64,000 nt of DNA from Vibrio ponticus (GCF_009938225.1 NZ_AP019658.1:1178001-1242000), one strand, 5' to 3'. Positions 8,331-17,134 are shown, counted from the stretch's first letter. Translations and numbers: made by a program. The notes: a model not told the origin generated them from the sequence alone.

Positions 8331-9842
8331 ATGCTGCTGTCAAAAAGTTTAATCCGTCAGTCCCATTTTTTAGGGACCAAGATAAGAAATCTTAGAAAAC
8401 GTAACCACTTAACCATGGAAGATCTCTCTGCACGTTGTATACGAGTCAATCCAGAGTATGCTCCGTCGGTCTCTTACCTCTCGATGATCGAACGCGGAAA
8501 ACGTGTACCGAGTATCGACATGCTTGAAGTGATCGCCGAAGTTTTCCAAAAAGATCCTGCATGGTTTTTAGATGATGAACCCAGTCACGAAGATATTACC
8601 CCCGATAAAGGTAATCGTGGTGGCATTAGTGGTATGGCGCTAGAGCCCAGTTTTCTATTTTCCAAAGAAATTCTACAAATCGCGATTCCTGAGATGTTGT
8701 CACAAACGGGAATTACTGGTCGCCAATTTGCTCACCTTCTGATCCGCGCCCACCAAGAGAGTCACCAAAACCATTTCCCAGATCTAGAACGCGCGGCTGA
8801 AGAGGTTGGTCTCAAACGTCTTAATCTCTCTACCCAAGATTTGATGGATATCGCTCGCAGTATGGGACTTACCATCCGTTGGATTCAACGCGCTCCTCAA
8901 GATGTGGTTGATGAATTAGGTATGAGTGCCAAACAAGTCGTCACCTCATTTTTCGAGCCTCCGGGCAGTATCTACCTTAATGAAATTCTGCGCGACTACC
9001 CTACTCGTTTGAAATATGATTTGGCGGTCTATATTGGTCACTGTGTACTGCACAGCAAAGAAGGGCTTAAAAGTGTCCTGTCTGTTGGACACGCCAATAC
9101 GTGGGAAGAGCAGCCTGAACAAAACAACAATACCGAACTAAACTCACAGCACATATTACAAGCATGGCGTGATTTCGAATCCAGCTTTTTCGCCGGTGCA
9201 CTGCTGTGCCCGAAAGTCCCCTTCAGACAGTTACTTGATCGTAACGGCTACGAGATTGATGTACACAAAAAAGCGGGTGTGTCTCCCTCAGTAGCGATGC
9301 GTCGCATGACCGTCGTCTCCCCTTACCCACATTGGCATTACTTTGATGCCTATGGTCAAAACAAGCTAAAAGCCGTTTACCGGGGCAATGGCATCCCTTT
9401 ACCTTGGGGCAACATGCGCAAAGTGAATGATCCTTGTCAGCACTGGGCAGTATTTCGTCGTCTCTCAGAACCACAAAATGGCAGTTCAGCACAGATCTCT
9501 ATTTTGCACGTTGGCGATGAACCACGAATTTACTGCTGCGAATCAATGAATATGACCGATCCAGCGGGCAACAATCGAGTCTTGTGTGCAGGTATAGATC
9601 TGAACCCCGCAATTAACGCCCAAGGCGGTCATGCACTATCAATAGCGGAAGAGCTTAAATCACTTTGTGTTTCAAACGGTGGCAGTGCACCGATTCCACA
9701 CCATATCAAACGCGAATTCACAACCATTGCTAAAATCCTCAATATAAATTGGGTTGAACGGGGGTTGAACTTTGATGCAAGAGTGATCTGTTCTCGGGGA
9801 GCGGTATGCCCAAGACAACCTAGCTGTTATGGTGATAATTAA
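8331..9842 (+). CDS. XRE-family regulator with large C-terminal sensory region (ScfR/DUF3612-like)
   Basis: A 503-residue transcription regulator. Residues about 15-75 form an XRE helix-turn-helix (GTKIRNLRKRNHLTMEDLSAR, then SYLSMIERGKRVPS). The remaining 420 residues resemble the IrrE-like plus C-terminal region of short-chain fatty-acyl regulators (RamB/PrpC-type), and the Vibrio DUF3612 proteins. The last residues contain a Cys-rich tail (ICSRGAVCPRQPSCYGDN). No HEXXH peptidase motif is visible, so it should sense rather than cleave. Relatives control the glyoxylate shunt and methylcitrate cycle. The start has no obvious ribosome site. The divergent neighbour carries a malate-synthase-like domain, which fits that theme. 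Confidence 0.78.
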   Translation: MLLSKSLIRQSHFLGTKIRNLRKRNHLTMEDLSARCIRVNPEYAPSVSYLSMIERGKRVPSIDMLEVIAEVFQKDPAWFLDDEPSHEDITPDKGNRGGISGMALEPSFLFSKEILQIAIPEMLSQTGITGRQFAHLLIRAHQESHQNHFPDLERAAEEVGLKRLNLSTQDLMDIARSMGLTIRWIQRAPQDVVDELGMSAKQVVTSFFEPPGSIYLNEILRDYPTRLKYDLAVYIGHCVLHSKEGLKSVLSVGHANTWEEQPEQNNNTELNSQHILQAWRDFESSFFAGALLCPKVPFRQLLDRNGYEIDVHKKAGVSPSVAMRRMTVVSPYPHWHYFDAYGQNKLKAVYRGNGIPLPWGNMRKVNDPCQHWAVFRRLSEPQNGSSAQISILHVGDEPRIYCCESMNMTDPAGNNRVLCAGIDLNPAINAQGGHALSIAEELKSLCVSNGGSAPIPHHIKREFTTIAKILNINWVERGLNFDARVICSRGAVCPRQPSCYGDN

Positions 9843-9885
9843 CTATGCAGGGATAGTAAGTGTTTGAAACGCTGGCGCTAAAAAG

Positions 9886-9917
9886 AAAAAAAGCCAATCA
9901 CAACATCATGATTGGCT
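9886..9917 (-). terminator. Rho-independent terminator of Qrr
   Basis: On the minus strand AGCCAATCA and TGATTGGCT (9909-9917 and 9892-9900) pair perfectly around an 8-base loop and run into six or more Ts. It may also end transcription of the plus-strand XRE gene from the other side, though it lacks a T tract in that direction. Confidence 0.9.
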
Positions 9918-9994
9918 ATATATGAATGTGAACAAATTAGTAGGTTCACTAACAACGTCAGTTGGCTAGGTGACCCTCGGCTTAATAAGGGTCA
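9886..9994 (-). ncRNA. qrr: Qrr quorum-sensing regulatory small RNA
   Basis: A Hfq-dependent sRNA that base-pairs with luxR/hapR, aphA and other quorum-sensing targets at low cell density. Reading the minus strand from 9994, the RNA begins TGACCC and forms stem-loop 1 (plus coordinates 9971-9977 with 9988-9994). It continues with the invariant Qrr core (CTAGCCAACTGACGTTG and on, 9945-9969), includes the GTTCAC/GTGAAC stem (9944-9949 with 9928-9933), and ends in a strong terminator (9892-9917) with a T run to 9886. Length is about 109 nt. A sigma-54 promoter and LuxO boxes lie upstream. The core and promoter make the family certain; which Qrr number it is cannot be told. Confidence 0.95.
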
Positions 9995-10004
9995 CTTTAC
10001 ATAA

Positions 10005-10020
10005 AGCAGCTATCGTGCCA
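10005..10020 (-). promoter_or_regulatory. Sigma-54 (-24/-12) promoter of qrr
   Basis: The minus strand reads TGGCACGATAGCTGCT, which matches the TGGCACG-N4-TTGCW RpoN consensus with one mismatch and the exact GG-to-GC spacing. Counting 12 bases on from the GC gives a start at 9994, precisely where the conserved TGACCC 5' end of Qrr RNAs begins. Confidence 0.93.
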
Positions 10021-10096
10021 ACTTTTCAAACCACTAAAAATCAGTGAATTAGCACAAATATACATCAATTGCAGCCAAACGACGTGCATAACTTCA

Positions 10097-10109
10097 TTGC
10101 AAAATGCAA
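10097..10109. promoter_or_regulatory. LuxO box, proximal
   Basis: TTGCAAAATGCAA fits the known LuxO site TTGCA-N3-TGCAA perfectly. It lies about 80-90 bases upstream of the sigma-54 promoter, the normal place for an enhancer site of this NtrC-type activator. Confidence 0.88.
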
Positions 10110-10115
10110 ATTCAG

Positions 10116-10128
10116 TTTTAAAATGCAA
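10116..10128. promoter_or_regulatory. Degenerate LuxO half-box
   Basis: TTTTAAAATGCAA keeps only the right half (TGCAA) of the LuxO site but sits between two perfect boxes at nearly helical spacing (19 and 23 bases), so it may help LuxO oligomerise. Confidence 0.4.
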
Positions 10129-10138
10129 AAATCATCCT

Positions 10139-10151
10139 TTGCAAAATGCAA
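10139..10151. promoter_or_regulatory. LuxO box, distal
   Basis: A second perfect copy of TTGCAAAATGCAA lies 42 bases from the first (four helical turns) and only 4 bases after the stop codon of the minus-strand GGDEF gene. Confidence 0.88.
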
Positions 10152-10154
10152 TTA

Positions 10155-11513
10155 CTAGTCAGTAATACGCAATTTGTTGCGATACATGGCGGCATCCGCA
10201 ATTTTGAACATGTCTTCCACTGACTCCATATCAGGCTGATAAATCGCATAACCAATACTGGCGTGCAACTTGATCGGTAACGAGTCATATTGAATCGGTT
10301 CACTGGTCAAATGGTTACGAATGCTCTCGATGACCGACTCTAAATGAGACGACTCCATAATACGCGGCAACAAAATTAAAAACTCATCCCCACCAACTCG
10401 AGCAACCACATCAGATGAACGCAAAGCGAACTGTATCCTTTGTCCCGCCACTTCCAACACTTTATCACCGGCATCATGACCATAGAGATCGTTAATCTCC
10501 TTGAACTTATCCAAGTCGATGTTTAGCAGTGCAAACCTCTCTTTTGAGCCAGCTCGCTTTGCAAGGTCAAACTGGCGCTTAAAAGTGAACATAAAGTAAC
10601 GTCGATTAGGCAGACCGGTTAACTCATCATGCAATGAACGTTGATTGGCATTACGGTAGAGACGCGAAACCGCGAAATAGGCTCCACAGAGTAATAACAA
10701 AGAACTGTAGCCAATCAAGCGAGCGCTGTTTAAATGGAACCAATTCACATTCGAGAAAGCACTCTGATTCGCCGAGGCTGCAATTATCCATGTACCATTG
10801 GGAAACAGCACCAATTCACTAGCAAAGGCAGATTGGAGCGTAGAGGCATCACCCAGCAGAAACGATTGTGGCTTAAGTTGTTCATCGACTGCAGCGATAG
10901 CCAAACTATAGTTCTTGGCAAACTCACTCACACCGGCATTATCTAGAAGGTTTTCTAGGTTGATGACAACACTGACGTTTCCCCAGTAACGTTGATTAAA
11001 CGGCGGATCCGTATAAATCGGCACTCTAGCAACTAGACCAAGATCGCCATTATCTAACTCTACCGCATCCGCAACTAATGGTTCTTGGTTAAGCTGATAG
11101 TCAAGTTTAGCGCCTTGATTGCGTACCGGCTTACCGATAGGAGTGCCAATATAGCGATCATACTTGTATGGATAAACCAGCTTAATCACGTCATCAGGAG
11201 CCAAAATGATCCCTTTAATATGAGAACTACGCTCAATAACAATTTGTGCGACTTCGCGCCAACGTAAACGTGAGAACTCACTGTTTGCCGCCACCACAAC
11301 AGGGAGGCTATTGACTAGATAAATATCAGAAATGATTAATGCTTCTAAGCGTGAGCGAATAATAGAGAGCTCTTCTCTCACACTGTCTCGCTCAGTCTGT
11401 TGAATATATTGGTGCTGTACATTGTTAATGTACTCAATGCACGCGATAGCTAAAGCAATGAGGATAGCAAAACACCACGTTAACCAGCGGTGCCAGCTAC
11501 GTTCAAACCTCAT
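10155..11513 (-). CDS. Membrane diguanylate cyclase with periplasmic sensor
   Basis: Makes c-di-GMP from two GTP. The 452-residue protein has an N-terminal transmembrane helix (about residues 9-28), a periplasmic sensor of about 240 residues of Cache/CHASE type, a second transmembrane helix, and a C-terminal GGDEF domain. DLDKFKEINDLYGHDAGD carries the metal and guanine-binding residues. The active site GGDEF is intact, and RSSD five residues before it is an RxxD product-inhibition site. I prefer the ATG at 11513, preceded by GGGGGAC, over a TTG at 11540. The gene ends next to the Qrr regulatory region, though no direct regulatory link is visible. Confidence 0.9.
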   Translation of the reverse strand: MRFERSWHRWLTWCFAILIALAIACIEYINNVQHQYIQQTERDSVREELSIIRSRLEALIISDIYLVNSLPVVVAANSEFSRLRWREVAQIVIERSSHIKGIILAPDDVIKLVYPYKYDRYIGTPIGKPVRNQGAKLDYQLNQEPLVADAVELDNGDLGLVARVPIYTDPPFNQRYWGNVSVVINLENLLDNAGVSEFAKNYSLAIAAVDEQLKPQSFLLGDASTLQSAFASELVLFPNGTWIIAASANQSAFSNVNWFHLNSARLIGYSSLLLLCGAYFAVSRLYRNANQRSLHDELTGLPNRRYFMFTFKRQFDLAKRAGSKERFALLNIDLDKFKEINDLYGHDAGDKVLEVAGQRIQFALRSSDVVARVGGDEFLILLPRIMESSHLESVIESIRNHLTSEPIQYDSLPIKLHASIGYAIYQPDMESVEDMFKIADAAMYRNKLRITD

Positions 11514-11721
11514 AAAGTCCCCCGGTAAAAATGAGCTCAATATTTATTGCTTGAGTGATCGATGATCTTGCGCCATCGTTGTTCAAACTACGTACAAGCG
11601 ATAAGTCACTAAAATTTGGTGATATCTTTATCAATTATTACAAAATATAGTAAACGTGACGAAAAAACATCGAAAATCTTGCTTTTAATAACAAAAATGA
11701 CAACAAAGGAGTGCGAAAAGT

Positions 11722-12303
11722 ATGTCTAACTCACCAAATTGGCTGCAGGTCGACAAAGGAAATCTGTTACACGTTGAACAGTTTTTGACGCAAAACCAAG
11801 CGGATCAGCTTTTCCAGAACTTAATGAAAGAGATCACATGGAAACAAGAATCCACATCCATGTTTGGTCGTTCAGTATTGCAGCCTCGACTTCAAGCATG
11901 GTTTGGTGACAGAGCTTATCAGTATTCAGGACTCAGGCTTGAACCAAATCCAATGCCACCAGCCATCGCGCAGTTAAAACATCAATGTGAACAGATTTGC
12001 CAGCAACCATTCAATACCGTCTTGCTCAATCTTTACCGCGATGGACAAGACTACATGGGCTGGCATCAAGATAATGAAAAAGAGCTTGGACTCAACCCCA
12101 CCATCGCATCAGTTAGCCTTGGTGCCGAGCGCAAATTTTCACTCAAACAAAAGCGTGGTGACGAAAAGATTGATTTTCAACTGAGCCATGGCAGCCTATT
12201 AGTCATGGCAGGAGAGACACAAAATCATTGGCGACACGCTCTCCCAAAAAGCCGTAAAGTGTCACAACCTCGTATCAATCTGACCTTTCGCAATATCCTT
12301 TAA
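11722..12303 (+). CDS. alkB: Alpha-ketoglutarate-dependent dioxygenase AlkB-like
   Basis: Repairs alkylated DNA or RNA bases by oxidative demethylation using Fe(II) and 2-oxoglutarate. The 193-residue protein has the iron ligands His115 and Asp117 in MGWHQDNE and His172 in NHWRHALP, with the 2-oxoglutarate-binding arginines in RINLTFR (about residues 184 and 190). Its sequence is closer to the eukaryotic ALKBH2/3-like group than to E. coli AlkB. The ATG at 11722 follows AAAGGAG. The gene stands alone; no Ada gene is adjacent, so adaptive-response control is not evident. Confidence 0.92.
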   Translation: MSNSPNWLQVDKGNLLHVEQFLTQNQADQLFQNLMKEITWKQESTSMFGRSVLQPRLQAWFGDRAYQYSGLRLEPNPMPPAIAQLKHQCEQICQQPFNTVLLNLYRDGQDYMGWHQDNEKELGLNPTIASVSLGAERKFSLKQKRGDEKIDFQLSHGSLLVMAGETQNHWRHALPKSRKVSQPRINLTFRNIL

Positions 12304-12443
12304 GTTGTCAGATTGCAGCTAAACTTAACGCTAAGATTGAATTTATTGCACCTACCGGGTATCAATCTGACATGCGGCTCACATTGATATGTGTGATGTT
12401 TGCTACTCTGCGCACTTCATAACTCATCAGCTAGGATATGCTA

Positions 12444-13511
12444 ATGCGTCACACCTTACTCTCTCTGCTACTTGGCTTTGCTCTATCGCACAACGCGTTT
12501 GCCGATACGTCTTCTGCATACCAAGAATCAGCCAATCTGATCAAGCAAACCTATGAGCAACAGCTTTACACTTTGCCCGCTTTCAAGGAAGGTCACTATG
12601 CTCTCAGAATGTATCGCCAAACTCTCGACCCAAAGTACGCTGCAGCAATTTGGAGCGATTTAGCTCGTGTTGCTAGTCGCTTGAATTACTTCGCCGCCGA
12701 AGTGAATACACCAGAGAGTATCTATATCTACTCCGAAGGGCGTCTATCTGGCTATATCGGTGATGATGACGAACGCAGCATCCGCCGTTTTAAAGCAACC
12801 AAACATATGCCTGAGTATCTCTATCTGGGCGTCGACCTGCTAGGTTCAATGGCGAGAGCGAATGAATACGGTTTAAAACACCAGCAAGATGAAAAACTGC
12901 GTCAAGTCATCCGCCGTTATGATTTTTCTCGCTACGCCACCGAACCAGATATGATCCGCGCATGGGCAGCACAATTAGCCAATCAAGTCTATTGGCTACG
13001 TCAACTTGGCGAACAGGATGTCGTGGATGAGTTCGTCAGCAGTTTCCGCCAAACCTACCCGGACAGCAGTGATAAAAAACTCTCACCACAACAGTATGGT
13101 AATAAGCTTTACGGTATGACCCACATCATCTTTGCCGACTCTCAATATTACCAAAAGCAAGTGGATGAAAAACAACACCAATGGATTTACGACTACTTCC
13201 GTAAGAACATTGACCAAATCATACTTCGAGCAAAAGAAGATGTGATTGCGGAGGTCGGCATTTCGTTCTTGCTCGCGGGTCTAGAGGACGACCCTGTGGT
13301 AGAAAAAACCCGTAAAGCGATCAATAAAGCGATCGATAGACAAAAAGGTATGGTGCCATCTGTCACTGGGGATTTCGATTTCTCTCATGGTGAGCACCGT
13401 AATGTTTTAGCGATTATGTTATTAGATTGGCAGCAAGTGAATAAAGCACCGACCTTCTTGAACCAGCCAGAAATATTTTCTCGTATGCCTTATGGTTTAG
13501 AAGCAAAATAG
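12444..13511 (+). CDS. Secreted DUF3541 family protein
   Basis: A 355-residue protein with a signal peptide (MRHTLLSLLLGFALSHNAFA, cleavage after AFA), so it is probably periplasmic. The rest is mainly helical with DUF3541-like segments (YLYLGVDLLGSMARANEYG, and the C-terminal FSHGEHRNVLAIMLLDWQ). The function is unknown. AGGA lies 7 bases before the ATG at 12444, which is better placed than the ATG at 12438. It is monocistronic. Confidence 0.75.
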   Translation: MRHTLLSLLLGFALSHNAFADTSSAYQESANLIKQTYEQQLYTLPAFKEGHYALRMYRQTLDPKYAAAIWSDLARVASRLNYFAAEVNTPESIYIYSEGRLSGYIGDDDERSIRRFKATKHMPEYLYLGVDLLGSMARANEYGLKHQQDEKLRQVIRRYDFSRYATEPDMIRAWAAQLANQVYWLRQLGEQDVVDEFVSSFRQTYPDSSDKKLSPQQYGNKLYGMTHIIFADSQYYQKQVDEKQHQWIYDYFRKNIDQIILRAKEDVIAEVGISFLLAGLEDDPVVEKTRKAINKAIDRQKGMVPSVTGDFDFSHGEHRNVLAIMLLDWQQVNKAPTFLNQPEIFSRMPYGLEAK

Positions 13512-13565
13512 AGTAAGCAAAATCGGATAGAGCCCTAAACCAATAGGGCTCTAGTTACCCCTCAA

Positions 13566-14477
13566 TCACACCAACTTGGATTGCCGATATGCTAACCACC
13601 GAGGTAGCAATACATTGGCGATTGTCGAGACAATGATCAGACTCAAGCCCATCAACTGATAATAATTAAACGACACATCGAAAAACATCAGTTGCCAGAG
13701 TGCAGTAAAAAGTAAGTTAGTAAAGATTAACGGTGCGAGTTGAGAACCGGAATCTGCCAGTTTGTATGCTTTGGCACGGAATACTTGGGTATTAATGATC
13801 AATACAGCAAGGACCAGCAGTATCACCATGACCAACAGCGAACTCATCTCTTGAGGATGCCAAAGTGTCGCATCAACACTAGCGCTCACGAGCAATATTG
13901 GCGCGATAAACAGTGCGGCAAAAATGAATGTCCAAAAGTTTATCTCATAAGGATTGAGTTCACTTTTACTCGCGCGATACAAGCTCAATTGAGAGCCCGC
14001 ATTAAACACGCCTGCAGCCAAGCCAACCAATAGTTCAACCCGAAACTCGATCCCACTGACGTCACCTGCCAGTAAAACAACACCCGCGAATGTTCCAATG
14101 AGTGCCCCTATGGTAAGCCCTGAAATCGACACCCCATAGATTAATTTTTCTAACAAAGGTAAGAAGAGTGGTCCGGTTCCAAACAACACCACACTTTCCA
14201 CCAAAGTTAAGTGAGAAAGAGAATAGATAAAACAGACTTGGCAAGCGCCGATACAAAAAGCCCTAACCCAAATTGGCTTGAGTAATTGATGGGGAGGCAC
14301 GCGTAACTTACGACCAATAAAAAACACCATCAAAATAATGCTTGGAAGCAAGAAGCGTAGAAAACTAAGTAAGTTAGAGTCTAACTGAGTAGTCAGATAT
14401 TTCGTCAGCAAGCCGGTTAATGACAAACTGAACGTTGAAGACAACATAAATAGTACTGGGTACCACTGGCGCAACAT
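13566..14477 (-). CDS. EamA/DMT family transporter
   Basis: A 303-residue inner-membrane protein with about ten hydrophobic helices and two EamA repeats, typical of drug/metabolite exporters. The ATG at 14477 (MLRQWYPVLFML) has an excellent GGGAGGTGATT ribosome site; a longer frame to 14501 would bury it. The divergent LysR gene at 14570 starts only 92 bases away, so this transporter is probably its target. The substrate is unknown. Confidence 0.88.
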   Translation of the reverse strand: MLRQWYPVLFMLSSTFSLSLTGLLTKYLTTQLDSNLLSFLRFLLPSIILMVFFIGRKLRVPPHQLLKPIWVRAFCIGACQVCFIYSLSHLTLVESVVLFGTGPLFLPLLEKLIYGVSISGLTIGALIGTFAGVVLLAGDVSGIEFRVELLVGLAAGVFNAGSQLSLYRASKSELNPYEINFWTFIFAALFIAPILLVSASVDATLWHPQEMSSLLVMVILLVLAVLIINTQVFRAKAYKLADSGSQLAPLIFTNLLFTALWQLMFFDVSFNYYQLMGLSLIIVSTIANVLLPRWLAYRQSKLV

Positions 14478-14569
14478 AATCACCTCCCGATAGTTGCACA
14501 CATTGTAGCCTGCCTATACCCTATTGAATAACGAATAAAATTAACGCAACTTGTAAGGAATACTTACAG

Positions 14570-15463
14570 ATGAAGACTCTTCCACCTTTAAAGTCGCTTT
14601 ACTCATTTGTCGCCGTAGCACAAACGGGCAGCATGACCGAAGCAGCGAATCAATTGCACGTCAGCCACTCTGCAATCAGCCAAGCCATCAAGAGTCTTGA
14701 AACTCAATTGGGACGTCCGCTATTTAAACGTAAGGGAAGACAAGTCATCCTTAATGCAACTGGTCAAAAATATTATTATCAAATCGCTCCCGCATTGGAG
14801 ACCATTGTTACGGCAACCAACGCTCTGCGCGCTGTGGCTCATTCACCCCGAATCACGCTTAATATGGTTAACTCGCTGGCAATGCATTGGTGGATCCCCA
14901 ATATGCCCAGCTTTAGTCGTTACGCACCACAGATTGATGTGCGTATCTCGACGTTAATTGGCAGCTTCCCCCTAGAAGAAGAGGGCGTCGATATTGCTAT
15001 TATTCATGGAAAAACCGATGAGTGGCTTGACTACTATTGTGAAAAGCTTGCCGATGATGAACTTGTAATGGTCTGCCACCCTGATCTACTTAACTACGCT
15101 ACGACGCCCGAAGCATTGCTAGAAAAATTCCCTGCAATTCTCGCCGCTAACGATAGACGTAAGTATGACTGGCAAGTTTGGTGTAGTGACAATCAAATTC
15201 CAATGCCAGAAATTAGTCAAAACCTGAGCTTCGCTGCGTCTGTGCAAGCCGTACAAGCGTGTGTTCGTAAACTAGGTGTGTTTGTCACCCATCGACTATT
15301 TATCAAAGATGATGTGGAACAAGGGTTACTGGTAGAGGTAGGAGGAACCACATTAAATCCCTATCAAGAGTTTTATTTTGCCTGCCAAAGAGAAAGTCTG
15401 AGAAATGAAAATGTCCTGATGATCAGAAGCTGGCTCCGAGAACAATTTGCATCGCTAAACTAG
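14570..15463 (+). CDS. LysR-family transcription regulator
   Basis: A 297-residue LTTR. The N-terminal winged helix-turn-helix (LKSLYSFVAVAQTGSMTEAANQLHVSHSAISQAIKSLE and on, residues 8-60) resembles the GcvA-like branch. The rest is a substrate-binding fold, with LFIKDDVEQGLLVEV near the end. AAGGA lies upstream of the ATG at 14570. It is divergent from the EamA exporter and likely regulates it. Confidence 0.9.
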   Translation: MKTLPPLKSLYSFVAVAQTGSMTEAANQLHVSHSAISQAIKSLETQLGRPLFKRKGRQVILNATGQKYYYQIAPALETIVTATNALRAVAHSPRITLNMVNSLAMHWWIPNMPSFSRYAPQIDVRISTLIGSFPLEEEGVDIAIIHGKTDEWLDYYCEKLADDELVMVCHPDLLNYATTPEALLEKFPAILAANDRRKYDWQVWCSDNQIPMPEISQNLSFAASVQAVQACVRKLGVFVTHRLFIKDDVEQGLLVEVGGTTLNPYQEFYFACQRESLRNENVLMIRSWLREQFASLN

Positions 15464-15600
15464 AGCGCTATTCCGAGCAATCCGGTGTTTTTGTTGAGTT
15501 CGGTATTTATAATTCATAAATATAATTGATGCTCATCACATAATTTAAGCTTCTAGCAACTTCATAGACCAAATTCTTCTCCTAGACTTAGTTCTGCAAT

Positions 15601-16833
15601 ATGAACATAGGGACACATCAAGAAATGAGTAATTTCGTTGGCAGTCATCTAGAGGAAATGGCAGATATTCGTGCAACACGAAAGTGTAAGCTCGTGCGCT
15701 TGTGTTCTATTGTCGCTCTCATTGTAATGCTCGGCTACGCTGCTGATCACTTCTACCATCAAGAATATACCTTTACTACGATTAATCTTGTCTGCAGTTT
15801 AATCATCAGCTTCAACCTATGGCAGCTGAAACGCAAAGATGGGCTTTACTATACCGATGTGACCCTAACCGGGGTTTTAATGTTTCAAGGCTTAACGCTG
15901 TTATTGTATGGAGCACAATTTCCAGACCGTTTGATTTGGTTATTCCCTTTAATGGTTGCGGTGATCATTATTAATGAGTTCAAAATCGGTTTAATATGCA
16001 GCTCTATTTTTTGCCTTCTCGCCATCGCCACTAATGTTTTCAATCAAGGAACTGAGACAAGCTACGGCTTACAACATAGTTTCCTGCTTGGGTTAATTGT
16101 TAGCTGTATCATTTGTAATACCGCCTCTTTCTACTACTCCAAACTCCTCAACTACATCCAGTCCCTTTATCGCGAGGGCATTGAAGACCTCGCCTACTTA
16201 GATCAATTAACCGGGCTAGCAAATCGCTGGAGTTTTGAAAATTGGGCTCGAACCAAACTCACTGAAGTGCGTAATTTATCAACCACGACCGCACTCGTAT
16301 TTCTTGATATTGATGACTTCAAAGAGATCAATGATACCTACGGTCATGAAGTGGGAGACCGTGTTTTACAAAATTTTTCTCGACGGTTAAAAAACAACAT
16401 TCGCACTCGAGATCGTAAAAACAACCATCACGATTACTCGATCGCCCGTTTTGCTGGAGATGAATTTGTTATCTTGCTTTATGACGTGAGAAGCAAAAAA
16501 GATCTCGATGGTATTCTGGAGCGCATCAGTAACCTATTTCACGACAGTTACGCCGGCAATAATAAAGTAAGCAGTTTGACAGTCAGTGTTGGCGTGGCTT
16601 TGTATCCACAAGATGCAGATAACTTACATGAACTCACTCGATGTGCAGACAAAGCGATGTATGCCGCCAAACACTCGGGGAAGAATCAATACAGATACTA
16701 CAGCGGGGCGATTCTAAATTCACTTGAAGAGATGCCTCAAGAGCACAATGTGCATGATATTAGCTCAGCCGGTCACGTACATAAAACTAAGCAAGGCAAT
16801 CAGCGCGATAGACAGCCAAACAGCGTAACGTAA
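15601..16833 (+). CDS. Membrane GGDEF protein with AGDEF active site
   Basis: A 410-residue putative diguanylate cyclase. Residues about 30-190 hold five or six transmembrane helices (for example LVRLCSIVALIVMLGYAA), followed by a GGDEF domain starting at LAYLDQLTGLANR. LDIDDFKEINDTYGHEVGD is intact; the signature reads RFAGDEF in place of RFGGDEF, a variant found in some active cyclases. A basic insertion (RTRDRKNNHHDY) replaces the usual RxxD inhibition site. The start at 15601 has no good ribosome site. The 3' end overlaps the convergent gene at 16765 by 69 bases. Confidence 0.85.
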   Translation: MNIGTHQEMSNFVGSHLEEMADIRATRKCKLVRLCSIVALIVMLGYAADHFYHQEYTFTTINLVCSLIISFNLWQLKRKDGLYYTDVTLTGVLMFQGLTLLLYGAQFPDRLIWLFPLMVAVIIINEFKIGLICSSIFCLLAIATNVFNQGTETSYGLQHSFLLGLIVSCIICNTASFYYSKLLNYIQSLYREGIEDLAYLDQLTGLANRWSFENWARTKLTEVRNLSTTTALVFLDIDDFKEINDTYGHEVGDRVLQNFSRRLKNNIRTRDRKNNHHDYSIARFAGDEFVILLYDVRSKKDLDGILERISNLFHDSYAGNNKVSSLTVSVGVALYPQDADNLHELTRCADKAMYAAKHSGKNQYRYYSGAILNSLEEMPQEHNVHDISSAGHVHKTKQGNQRDRQPNSVT

Positions 16834-17049
16834 AGCCTGAGTTTGCTCACGGTTATTGGTGGGTTTATTTGGTTTAGGATCTTGATCCTCTGCTCTCGTG
16901 GGTTTTGTTGGCGTCAGTTTTTTCTCCAGATCGCGATTACTTTGCGCTTGGTTGGCAACGTAACCAAAACGACGCAACTGATCTTGAGTAAAATCTTTGT
17001 TCGCATCATAACGACTATTGGAGTTAGTTTGTCGTGGACCGACTGCCAT
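16765..17049 (-). CDS. Small tail-anchored membrane protein
   Basis: A 94-residue protein of unknown function. The N-terminal two thirds are hydrophilic (SNSRYDANKDFTQDQLRRFGYVANQAQSNRDLEKK), followed by a Pro/Lys-rich linker and one C-terminal transmembrane helix (YAVWLSIALIALLSFMYV). The ATG at 17049 (MAVGPRQTN) follows an excellent GAGGAGG; an open extension to 17115 is disfavoured. Its last 69 bases overlap the convergent GGDEF gene, so both 3' ends are antisense to each other. I know no named family. Confidence 0.72.
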   Translation of the reverse strand: MAVGPRQTNSNSRYDANKDFTQDQLRRFGYVANQAQSNRDLEKKLTPTKPTRAEDQDPKPNKPTNNREQTQALRYAVWLSIALIALLSFMYVTG

Positions 17050-17134
17050 ATCAACCTCCTCTTCTATACCGACAATGTTAGTATAGTCAAAAGGTTGATA
17101 TTTTACCGAATGCATAGCTCTAAAGAAGATTGAT

